Assembly: GCF_022682495.2 (NCBI RefSeq)
Contig: NC_071389.1
Location: 6,625,199-6,689,198 of the forward strand
Source of the DNA: Desmodus rotundus
Taxonomy: Eukaryota > Chordata > Mammalia > Chiroptera > Phyllostomidae
Length of the DNA: 64,000 nucleotides
Reading direction: 5' to 3'
The notes under the pieces are model-generated. The model saw only the letters and a list, made by a program, of their open reading frames with translations. It was not told the DNA's origin and searched no databases. The translations under genes and the position numbers were made by a program. The first letter of the stretch is position 1; each line of letters starts with the position of its first letter. Below, one piece after another: positions 23,101 through 35,100 of the stretch.

Positions 23101-26100
23101 ACTGTTGACCGTTCTCGTTTTGTCACCTGTCCCTAGCTCTTTTGTTCCATGTCGGCCACCTTCACCCTCAATTTCTTCCGTTCTGGGATCCAGTTTGGAA
23201 GTTGGGGCTCCTTCCATCTCCCTGGACTGCTGAGCTTTGGCGAGTTTAAGGTATGTTTTGTCCTTGTCCCCCAGAATTTAACGCGTGACCTGTGGTGAGT
23301 ACCAGAGGGAGAGGTGATCAGAAGGGCAGGAGCAGCTGCTGGGGGGGGGCCTCTGCCCCACCAGCGTCCCATGCTCGCCCCCGCCCGCTGTGGGCCTGCT
23401 CGCACTGCTGGGCTCCGAGCCTGCCTCCTCACTCCCGCCCGCCTGCTCTTAGGGGCGCTGTGCTGTTTCTCTCCCTCCCCTGCCCTTCTCTCAGTGCTCT
23501 GACGCCGATAAAAACTGTCACCTGTGGACAGCTGTGGATCTGGGTTTCTTCGTCGTGATGGGGGCTATTGGGGGCCTCCTGGGAGCCACATTCAACTGTC
23601 TGAACAAGAGGCTTGCAAAGTACCGGATGCGAAACGTGCACCCGAAACCTAAGCTCGTCAGGTACCTGAGCAGCTGCCTGCCCCTACCTGCGCCGGCTCC
23701 CTGAGCTTTGTGTGGGCGGGGCCATCTCTCCCAAGAGAGGCGACCACGTGACCTGACCAGACCCTGCCTCCCACACCAGCTCTGATTTCAGGTGTAAGAT
23801 TGGGGCAGTAGACAGGGTCGCACACCTGCCGGATCTGTGGGACAGGCCGGAAGGCTGCGTCTGAGCTTAATTGAGACCAGAGTCGCTGGTTGACCCCAGC
23901 CTCTCCTGACGTGCCACTAGGACACTTGACCAAGTCAGAAGGGTCAGTGAGACTCTCACCCCTGGGACCTAATACGAAAGGCCATCTCGTTCCTCAGAGA
24001 GAGCTGATGTGGACACAGCAGCCTCATCCCTAGCTACCCACTTTTTACGTAGAAATTGCTGGAACGAGTGCTGACTGCATGCTCCTTGGGGAGATGAGGG
24101 CTGGGGGCAGGCGGGGTTGTGTGTTGACTTTCCAAGACTGGGGTGTCCTGTCATCGCATAATCGCAGCCTTCCTTTGCTTCCTAGAGTCTTAGAGAGCCT
24201 CCTGGTGTCCCTGGTAACCACCGCGGTGGTGTTTGTGGCCTCGATGGTGTTAGGGGAATGCCGGCAGATGTCGTCTTCAAGTCAAATCGGGAATGACTCG
24301 TTGCTGCTCCAGGTAACCCCAGTGCAACTGCGACCTCTGTCCTACGTCCACAAGAAGGATCCAGGAATGCGGGTCGTGTCTCTGTTCAGAGCTGCCGAGT
24401 GTGCCGGGCGCGTTGTTCCACGCCTGATCGGTTTGCCAAGAGAGGGGCGTGTGTGGCCGCCTTTTTACGTGAGCCAGCGTGCGCCCTCTGTCTCCTTCAC
24501 TCCCCCGACTGAGCCTGCTGTCAGGGTGAACTCTGGCCTCTCTGGCCTCTCTCTCTCTCGAACAACACTATGCGGGAGCAGAAGCTCGGGAAGTAGACAG
24601 TCTGCTGCTGCTTCGAGCCCCATCCGCTCTTCTAGCTGTCCGCAGCCGAGCCCGAGCCCCCCCTCCCCCCCCCCCGTGACGGCGGGTCGCACTGAGACAG
24701 GGCGGCAGGAGTGACCACCGCAGGGCGAACAGCAGTCCTGGCTGGTCACGGTGGTGAGGTCACTTAACTGGCATCTGTCCTGTCTGCATTTCCCCTTTTC
24801 TTAGGAGTATGTGGTAGTTTCCAGAACCTCTCCCTGAAAGAGCAGGGTCCATGGGGCAGGAGTCGGAGCTAGCTCTGCCCTGCGGCTTTGGGACCAACCT
24901 GGATGTGGGTCTGCGAGCTGGACTTCAGTCAGTCAGCGGCATGGTTCTGGCCTGTAGGGTAGAGCCTGGGGAGTGCTGTCTAAGTACTTGTCTTTAGTCC
25001 CGAGCGGCTGCTCGAGTCCCCCAGAGTCCCTCTGGGGCCTTTGTCTTGGATAGCATCTTCTTCAGTGTCCCCAGGCCAGCCCAGGCAACAGAGCAGGGGT
25101 GGGCAGACTGCAGCCCACAGGCCAAAAGCAGCCCTTGGCAACTGCTTGTTTCTGTGTAGCCCCCAAGCTAAGACTGGCTCCTACATTTTTAAAGAGCTGA
25201 AAAAGGCCAAGAAGAATATGCGACAGACATTATATGTGGCCCCTGGCTGGTGTGCCTCAGTGGGTTGAGCCCCAGGCTGCGAACCAAAGGGTCACTGGAT
25301 CAGTTCCTGGTCAGGGCATGTGCCCGGGTTGTGGGCCAGGTCCCCAGTTGGGGGCGTGCGAGAGGTATCCGATCAGTGTTTCTCTTACTAATTGATGTTT
25401 CTCTCCCTCTTTCTCTCTCTCCCTTCCCCTCTCTCTAAAAATAAGTAAATAAAATTTTAAAAAGAAAAAGAAAAGAAAAACTGTAGTGGCCTGCAAAGGC
25501 TAAAATATTTACTATCTGGCTCTTCACAGACAAATTTTGCTGACCCGCTACTAGTTATTCCCAAGGCCACCACCTCATCACTAGCCCAGTATCTTCTAAA
25601 ATGTGTTCCAAGGAACACTGATTTATATGATTCAGAAACAAATGGAAATGGATTCTGTGGTCAAATGGGTTAACCAGAATGAAGTAAGTGTCTTCAGTGC
25701 CAGACTTCGTGGGGCCCTTAAAGTTCCAGTAAGAGTTACGAGCGTTTGGAACGTTCGCTGTCCCCGATGTTCCACGAGGCACTGTACAGGGTGATCGCAT
25801 ATGATCCCCTCCACGGCCGTGTGGGCTCGTGCTGTTACCCCCATCCTGCGGGTGGGGAGACAGAGTCCAAGCGAGGCCTTGGCCAAGATCGCTCAGCTAG
25901 CAGTATGTAGCGTGGAGTAGGAGTCGTTCCCGTTTTATGGATGAGGGAGCTGCAGCAGCACAAACGGAATGCCGTATTGTGCCGTGTGTAATGCACACCA
26001 CGTTTTAGTGCTGACTCCCGTGCACAATTCACGTTGTGCGTGGGAGTTGTTACTGCCCACGTATAATGCACATCCTTCTTTTTCCCTCAACAATTTGGGC

Positions 26101-29100
26101 AAGAGTGTGCGTTATACACGGCAAAATACGGCACCTCTCCTAAGGTCACAAGAGAGGGTCAAGTCCCTTCGATTATGGAGCACGCTCCCTGCTTTTAGGG
26201 GCTACTCTGATTTCCAGTAAGTGCTCTGGTGCTTCTCAGGCACGTGACTCTTCCCAGGGAGCCTGCAGGCCTGGCGTCCCTCCGGACGTGGTTTGGGGCA
26301 CATTGCTTGTGTTGAGAATTGCGTTGTCATCTCAGCTCATCCATGCATCGCTGTCCTAAACACATTTCTCCTTTGCCAGCTCTTCCCTGTCACATCCCAC
26401 CAGTAGGGGGCACTGTCCCACTTCTACAGCAGCGTTCCTCCAGCTGAACCCAGCCAGGTCCACCAGGTAGGGTTAGACAAGCCCATCACCTAGTATTGTT
26501 ACAGTGTCCACATTAGGCTGTCTCTACAGTGTTATCAGTAGCATTAAACCCAGTACAAGTCCACACCCTTAATGAGCTTTGCAGGAACCCTTTCTGTCTG
26601 TGTGCCCAGCAACAGGGGTGAAGTGTACCCCCGTACTGTCACACACCATCGGATAGAAGACAAGAATTTTCACAGTCCATAATCCCTCTAAGGAGTTAGG
26701 CAATGCCAGACTTTCACCTTCCCACACAAAGTGATAGAGAGAACCAGAAGTCTCAGATGTGAAGAAGTAATTGTCTTCCCGGGTGGGGTTTTGTTCAGCC
26801 GGGTGGAGCCTGGTGGGGACAGCCAGCAGCACCTCGTGTGGAAGTCGCTTTGCTTCTGCAGCAAATTCGGGGTGGAGGCTTTTTCCATTTGGAACCGAAG
26901 TTGGGGCATTACGTCACCCATACCCTGGACACTGCTTCGCAAACCTGTCAACCCCTGGCCACTTGTCTGTCACCTGCCTTGCCTTCCCCTAGCCGCTGGG
27001 GCCTTGGGCCAGGCTTCCAGGAGTATCACACATGAAGCTAGCACGGGGAGCAGAGGCAAGGCCAAATCCACAGAGACTCCTAATTGTAGTTACGTTTTCG
27101 TTAACGAATGTGAGTGAACGAGGGCCCACATCCTGATTCGTCATTCCCAAAGTGCAAGAAACACGATCTCAGCTGGCTGCTCTTGGGGATAGAGCCGTTT
27201 TCTGACACCCGTTTGATTTACGGGAAGAACTTACATGCCAGGCGTTTTCGACCTAGCTGGGGACCTCCTATTTGGAGATCGAGTGCTGCAGTCAGGTGTA
27301 CTGACCTTGACTTCCGTTTCTTAGGTCACGTCAGAAGATGTGAACTCAAGTATCAAGACCTTTTTCTGTCCCAATGAGACCTACAATGACATGGCCACGC
27401 TCTTCTTCAACCCCCAGGAGTCTGCCATCCTGCAGCTCTTCCACCAGGACGGTGCGTTCCTGTGCGCCCGCACGTCCCGGGCAGCTGGTGTTTTCTCCAG
27501 AGAACAAGTAACAGTGACTCCTCGGCCCCTCGTTGACCCTCAGACGCAGCCAGCCTCGCCCTTAATTCTGGGCAAGAAGGGGCTTTCCCGTTGTCATGCC
27601 AACCCGGACAGATTAGCGTTTCTGCCTCTGGAGGTGGAGGTGATCTGGTCGGGGTGCGGAAGGACCTGGCAGGAGCCACGGTGGCCTGGTGGGCCTTGGC
27701 GGTAGTGGGACTCAGGTCTGCCCTTGCCTTGCAGGCACCTTCAGCCCCATCACCCTGGCTTTGTTCTTCGTCCTCTACTTCTTGCTTGCGTGCTGGACTT
27801 ACGGCATTTCTGTCCCAAGCGGCCTCTTTGTGCCTTCTCTGCTGTGTGGAGCTGCTTTTGGACGTTTGGTTGCCAATGTCCTTAAAAGGTACCATGTGTG
27901 TGTGCCTGAGCGTGCACAGGTGTACACAGATGCACAAGTGGGTGAACTGTGGCCCCTGCCCCCTCCCCCAAGTATGATGCTAAGCCACGTTCTCGTTTCC
28001 TTTCTCCATCAGCTACATTGGATTGGGCCATATCTATTCGGGGACCTTTGCCCTGATTGGAGCCGCGGCTTTCTTGGGCGGGGTCGTCCGAATGACCATC
28101 AGTCTCACGGTCATCCTGATCGAATCTACCAATGAGATCACTTACGGGCTTCCCATTATGGTCACTCTGATGGTGAGCACTCCACTGCTGGGCCTCTATC
28201 AGGTTCAGGGCCAAGTTCGCCCACCAGCAGTCTCTTTTCAGGTCTTCACTGTGTGTTGCAGGTGGCCAAGTGGACAGGGGACTTTTTCAATAAGGGCATC
28301 TATGACATCCACGTGGGCCTGCGAGGAGTGCCACTTCTGGAATGGGAGACAGAGGCAGAAATGGACAAGTGAGGCCATGATGCCCCTGCATGTCCCGTGT
28401 TCAGAACTTGTAAACTCTAGGGTCCAAGGAAGGTTTGTTTTAGGGAACAATGGCTATTTAGATTCTGGGGTTGGAATTAAGTGAAACAGTGAAGAACAGG
28501 AAGGTCATTAAAATAGCAAGCACGCTGGCTCCAGAACATGTTTGGGGACATTGATCAGCTCGTGTGGCTGGGAGCTGGGACAGGGCAGGGGGTGGGCAGG
28601 GCCGATTCATGGGTTTGTTTGGTTCCTGTGGTATTCTGGATAAACGGGAAGTGAGCACTCTGCATGAAGTCTGCGTTAGGATTCAATGTTCCAGGGTCTG
28701 CTAAGCCCCGTTTGAGAGCTAGCTTGCCTCGCGTGCACCTAACGGGATCTCGTACTGTCAGCAGTGGTTTTCCTGGGCGTAATCCCCAAATCATCCATCA
28801 GCACACAAGCATCTGAGCCTCCTATGTCTGGGTTGTCACACAAGGCCCTTGGAGCCTAGCAGAGGGGTCAGCAAAGTTCTGTACAGAAGCAGAAAGGAAA
28901 CGCTGTCAGCTTTGCAGGCCATGTGGTCGCTGTCACGGTGGCCCAGTTCTGCCCTTGTACTGCAGAAGAAGCCATAGACAGCATGTAAACGACACGGGTA
29001 GGGACTTGACCTGTGGGCTGCAGTTGCCATCCCTGGTTAAAGGGGCACCTAGACCCTTTTTTTTTTTTAATTCCAGCAGTAGAATTAGCAAGTCAGCGGT

Positions 29101-32100
29101 GACATGTGGAACGTGCCATGTAGTGCTCAGGCCCTGATGGCCAGTCAGCCCCCTGGGAGAGCGGATGGGGCTGTGGTGAGGGGCTTTGCATACTGAGCTG
29201 AGGGACAAGTAGAGGCCCAGCAGTTTGACAAAGCAGGGAAGGGTGTCCCAGGCATGGGGACGGGCATGTGCAGAGGACATGGTTCAGGAGAGGCGCACCA
29301 GCTGGCCCGGGCGGCAGGCGACCCACCATAGCCCATCACAGCTTGCTCCCGGGGGCCCTCAAGTGAGGCTGGACGGCTTCCCTCCCTCCCCAGGCTGAGA
29401 GCCAGCGACATCATGGAGCCCAACCTGACCTACGTCTACCCGCACACCCGCATCCAGTCTCTGGTCAGCATCCTGCGCACCACGGTCCACCACGCTTTCC
29501 CGGTGGTTACCGAGAACCGGGGCAATGAGAAGGAGTTCATGAAGGGCAACCAGCTCATCAGCAACAACATCAAATTCAAGGTGAGAGAAACAGCCCGAGA
29601 GGAGAGGAGAGTGAAGGATGACAAATGGTTCCGTAGCGTTCCCACTGACTAGCGCTGGTCACACCCTGCCGATGGGGTGGCCTTGAGGGCAGTCGGCACT
29701 CTTCATTGTGTGGGACGGGAGCACAGCGAGTGTGGACTTCGTCTAGGCCAGCAGGACACGTGTCCATCCGCCCAGGCGGCACGTGGGCAGATGTGTTCTT
29801 ATTCAGCAGTCTTTGGGCTTCGTTATTCACAGTGTGCAGGTTGTATCAGGGTGGGTCCGGAGCTGCCAACCGCAGAAATGGACTTTGGCTACTTAAGAAA
29901 GGAGAAAGCAGTCAGAAGCTATGGGACCCACAGGGAAGCGGAAGAGCCAGAGTGGTGTGTGTGCCCTGGGCGTGCAGGCGGCTAGTGGGCGCGCTTTGGG
30001 GGCCAGGAGGCCTCGGAGCTGTCTGTTTTCTGCCCTTGGGGGCTCCTGGTTTGAAGTCCAGGCAGAGACAGAGTCCCATTGCCTCACCTGGGTCGTGTGC
30101 CCACCTTTGGCTTTGGGGGCTGAGAGGCACAGAGATTGACAGTCCCACTAAGACATGACGTGGGAGAGGGGTGGTTCCCCACTGGAGAACTGAGGTGCGA
30201 TTTCCAAATCAAAGGAGCAGGGGTGTTGGGCCAGCCGAAACCACAGGGTCGGCAACAAGCCCTGCAGCCCTGAGAGGCTCCCGTGAGTCCCCGAGCCACT
30301 GCAAGGATGCCTTGCAATCCCTGCCCGCCTGTGCTTTGCACCCCCACTGCCCCCAGACCCTCACACTAAGTAGGTGCTGTGTTGGTGTGCCCGCGTGCAG
30401 CCATCCACGGCCTCCCTGTCAGAAATGTCTGCCATCGTCAACGCCCCCCCCTCGCCCCCAGAAATCTAGCATCCTCACCCGAGCTGGTGAGCAGCGCCGA
30501 CGCAGCCAGTCCATGAAGTCCTACCCATCAAGTGAGCTGCGGAACATGTGTGATGAGCACGTGACCTCGGAGGAGCCAGCAGAGAAGGAGGACCTGCTGC
30601 AGCAGATGTTGGAGCGCAGGTGAGGGCACAGCTCCTCCCACCGTGGGTGCCGTGCGGGTGCCGTGCCTATGGCCTGCGTGAGGCGGGGAGGCAGCAGCTC
30701 TTGCTGGGTGCGTCTGGGAATTTGGGGAGGGCTTGGGACGTGGAAGACACGTGATCCTGTGAGGGTGCACTAGGCAGCGTCTGGTTTTTACATAACAGAT
30801 ACACTCCCTACCCCAACCTATACCCTGACCAGTCCCCAAGTGAAGACTGGACCATGGAGGAACGCTTCCGCCCTCTGACCTTCCACGGCCTCATCCTTCG
30901 GTCGCAGCTTGTCACCCTGCTTGTCCGAGGAGTTTGCTATTCCGAAAGTCAGTCGGTAAGTCTCCCTCGTCTGCAGTGGGATCGTGGAAGGCAAGAGAGC
31001 AGGAACACAGCCCTCCATCTCAGGAAGAAGACGGGACACTGGGGGTTGTGTGCTGCCCACGGCCCCTCTGTGCCCGTTGCTGTCCTCCAGGTGACACTGA
31101 GCAGGCCATGTGAGTCCCCCTCACCCCTCTCCTGCACCTGTCTCTGCACCTGTCCTCAATGTCCTGCTGCCGACCTGCAGGCTTTTAACACGGTTTCTGT
31201 GTTTTAGTTTTGGCTATGCACAAACTTCCTCATGTACGTTATCTAAAGAAATAGCATTCTTCCCATAAATTCCCCTGTCGTTTCTTTTTTCTCTTTCATT
31301 TGGATTTTGTGAAGATAGATGGGGGGTATTGTCCACAGTGGTTCCCTAGCGACCTGAGACCCGCTCCCCCTCACACACTGCATCCCTTCAGGTGGAGACG
31401 GGAAAGGAGCCTGAAAAAGTTGCTTAGAAGCCTGATTTCAAACAGACTCTCCTGATTCAGGCCTTGTCCGTTGGAGGTCAGCTGAGGTCACTCGTAGTCC
31501 AGCTGGCACATGGAAGAGCAGCACATGCGGGGCGGGGAGGGCTGTGGGTGCAAAGGCTGGGGCTTGAGGGGGTGATCTCTGGGCAGGACCAGCCTGGCTG
31601 GGAGTGGGGTTGAGGGGACGAGTGGAGCACAGGGGACAAGGAAGTTGGGCCGTGAAGAGGACCGGATTGCAGAGGCCTCGCCTGCACACTGAGCCAGCCA
31701 GAGCCAGCCTGACACAGCAACGGGAGTTGTGGGTGGAGAAAGCCATGTGCAGAGTGGAATCGAGGAGGAGGACCGGGCAGGGCAGTGACCAGTACTGGTG
31801 GTCACTGTGGTCACTGGTGGTGGTGGCCCAGGGGCCCAGTGACAGCAACGGTGAGACTTGGTGGAGGAGCAGGAACCGAGCTAGTGTCCGAGTTTCCTAT
31901 GGCTGCTGTACCCAGCTGCCGCCGACGGGTGGCTTCTCTCAACAGTCGGTGCTCTCGTAGTTCCCAAGGCCAGAACCCAGCTTCCGGGGGCAGCGGCACT
32001 GAGCTCTCTCTAGAGCTTCCGGGGAGGGCCCTCCTCGCCTTCCTAGTTAGTGCTGGCTGCCAGCCCTGCTCGGCATTCCCTCACCGCAGATTCATCACTC

Positions 32101-35100
32101 CTGTCTCTGCCTCCTCATCCTGTGGTCTCCCAGTGTGTCTCCGCTTTTTATAAGGACACCAGTCACTGGGTCTAAGGCCCCGCTAATCCAGGAGGACCTC
32201 ATCTGTGCTTGCCCACATCTGCAAAGGCCTGGCTTCCAGCGAGGCCCCATTCCCAGGCTCCAGGGGTTAAGACTTGGACCTATCCTTTGGGAGCACATAG
32301 GCCAAGCCACACAGCCACTATTAGTGTCTTCCTCATTTAAACTTCAGGATAGCCGTGTCCATTTAACAGATGAAGAAAGGGAAGTTCAGGGGAGTTAGGA
32401 GGCTTGCCCAGATGACACAGCTAGGAGCAGGCCGAGAACTGGCCTTGGATCAGTGTCTCACCCCAAAGCACCTGTTCTGGCCACCTTGCCCTCAGGGACC
32501 GTGGCTGGGCAGATGCAGACAGGGAGAGGGAGGGGCTCTACCCTTGACCCCGCCCATTGCTGCACTCTGTGCAAGGACCGTGTCTTGGTTGGGTTTGCAG
32601 AGCGCCAGCCAGCCGCGCCTTTCCTACGCCGAGATGGCCGAGGACTACCCCCGGTACCCTGACATCCACGACCTGGACCTGACCCTGCTGAACCCTCGGA
32701 TGATTGTGGTGAGGAGGGCCGCCCGCCGGGCCCCGGGGGACCAGACCGTGTTGGTCCGCGCTGGTCCGCGCTGGCTTGCGTCCCATCCTGGGGAGGGCAG
32801 CACTGGCTACAGCTCACTTGAGTTGTCTTGCCTCTGCAGGATGTCACCCCATACATGAACCCGTCCCCCTTCACTGTTTCACCTAACACCAGCGTCTCCC
32901 AAGTTTTCAACCTGTTCAGGACAATGGGGCTGCGGCACTTGCCGGTGGTGAATGCCGTGGGAGAGGTGAGTCCGCGGCTGCACCCGCCCTATCCATCCAC
33001 CCGCCTTCTGGAAAGAACCCTCTGACCTCAGTGCTACTTGGGAGTCGGGGCTCCTCAACCCCGAGGACACATGAGAACCCGGCTGGGAGGTGTCCGGACT
33101 AAAACCTCCTCTGAAAGTCTCCCACGGCGAGTGGGGAGGGAGTGGGCGGGTGGGGCCTGAGCTAGCTTCACCCACCTTCCCCTTCGCCTTCTGTGTTTCT
33201 CACATGCTGTCTCCAGCGTGGCCAGCAGATGTCGTCAGTGGCACTGTGGACTAGAAACGCTTAGGGCCGGCTCTCTTCACCTTGACTGGCAGCGCCTGGA
33301 GGCAGGTCGGGTGGGGGCTGCCATTTCCCAACCTGCTGTGGGCACTTTAACATTAAATGAGAGGATTCCAAGCAAAATACTTGGACAGTTTTAAAATACA
33401 CAACACTTTGTACTCAATAATTACATTTTTTCTTCTTAGAACTCCTTATTTTTCTTGTTATATTGTTCATTGTAGAAAAATAAGACATAGACATGCAAAA
33501 AAGCAATACCAAACCACTATTTCCACAGAGGTAGCCATGCTAACTTTTCAGTTTATCTTCTCTGTCTGCACCTAGAAAGGGATCTTGTGTCCGAGTGTTA
33601 ACGAAAACGCCGCCAGGGTCAGTGCGGGTTAGCACCCTGCAGGACCTGACGGCACCGCGGAAGCACTCACGCGTGAGGTCCGGGGGCCCCACAGCGCCTG
33701 CCCGTGGCTGTCAGTCACGAGCTCTGTCGTCCTCTGTGCTGGAGTGTCAGATGTCACTGCAGCGCTCACCTTTGGAGGCTCCCCATGTGTTGCCAGGTCG
33801 CCCCCCAGAGAGGAACAGGTCCCTGAGGTCAAAGTGCACAGCACAGCTCCTTTGGACGCGCTTGTTGCCGCAGGTCAATTATGTCCCCCGCTTCATGGGG
33901 CGCCAGTTCATGGCGTGCGGTGCCCGCCTCAGTGACAGGGCGTTGCTGCAGTGACAGTGAGTAACCGCCTTTCAGGAAAAACTCCTCCGTGCCCCCACAC
34001 TCCTGCGCATCTGTCACCAGGGGTGGGGCTCCCCCCGCCAAGCACTTCTCTGACCCTCTGGACACCCGCTGGCACTGTCTACCTGCAGAGGGCGCCAGGC
34101 CCCACAAGCTAAGGGCTCAGTGTACGGCAGCCGAAAGTCCAGGTAGTCCCCTGGGCTTCTGCCCTGGCTCTGAATCAGGTTTCCATGGCCCCCGATCACA
34201 GAGCTCAGGAAAACAGTCTCATGGGTTCCTGGTTTATCACAAAGGGACGCAACTTGGCCCCAGCCTAATAGAAGAGATGCACAGGGTGACGTGTGTGGAA
34301 GGCATGCCAGGCTTCCGGCCCCACCCCTCCACCGGCACGCCACCTCCCCGTGCCTGACACACTCACCAGCCTGCACATTCTCCAAACCCTGCAGTTCAGG
34401 GGTTGTAATGGAGGCTGTGTTACGTGCATGATTAATTACGTCGTTGGCCACTGGGGATGGATTCAACCTCGAGCCTCCCCCCACCCCAGGTAGGGGTTGG
34501 GGGCTGAACGTGCTAACTCCCTAGTCACGGGGTTGGTTCCCCTGGCAGCCAGCCTCCATCCTTAGGGGCTTTCTACAAGTTACGTCATCAACATAAACTC
34601 AGGTATGGTTGGAAGGGCTTGTTATGAAAAGTAAAAGACACCTGTATTAACTCATACCACTTAGGAAATTCCAAGAGTTTTTAATAGCTTTTTGCAGGAA
34701 CTTGGACAAAGAACAAATATGTACTCGTGTTTCTTACTGTGAATCAGTATGACGCTGGTTCGGAAGATGGCATTTATGAGCTGTAGGGCCACAGCCTGTC
34801 AGGAGCCTTGGCCAGGCCCTTCCTCAGGCAACCGTGCATGGAGCAGTCTGGGGGTTCAGATTTTATTCAGATTTTAGCTGGTCCACACAACCTGTTCTGA
34901 AGCTAAGTTTATGCCTCCCGTTTATCTGTGTCCTGTTCCGTCTAGAAGTCAGGTAGCCTTTGAGGTGAGGGTCCTCGTTCTGTGGTCGCATCTGTTCTGT
35001 GCCGCCCAGGACCCAATTCTCTGTCCTCCGGCTCTCGTGACAGACGGGCGAGCTCTGTTCGCTCGTGGCCGTGCCCCAGTGGGTTTTCCTCTGAGGTGAC

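Larger units (their letters stand above)
24313..27324 (+). other. CLCN6 intron 13
   Basis: Contains an hAT relic split by a VES SINE (25.09-25.56 kb), an MIR fragment (about 25.79-25.96 kb), a palindromic MITE (25,970-26,133) and a strong CTCF-like motif at 26,400-26,414. 24.3-25.0 and 26.5-27.3 kb show nothing named. Confidence 0.55.

Noticed and set aside
24079..24714. A 211-codon open frame including a CLCN6 exon
   Set aside because: Only 24186-24312 is exon 13; the rest is read-through into introns.
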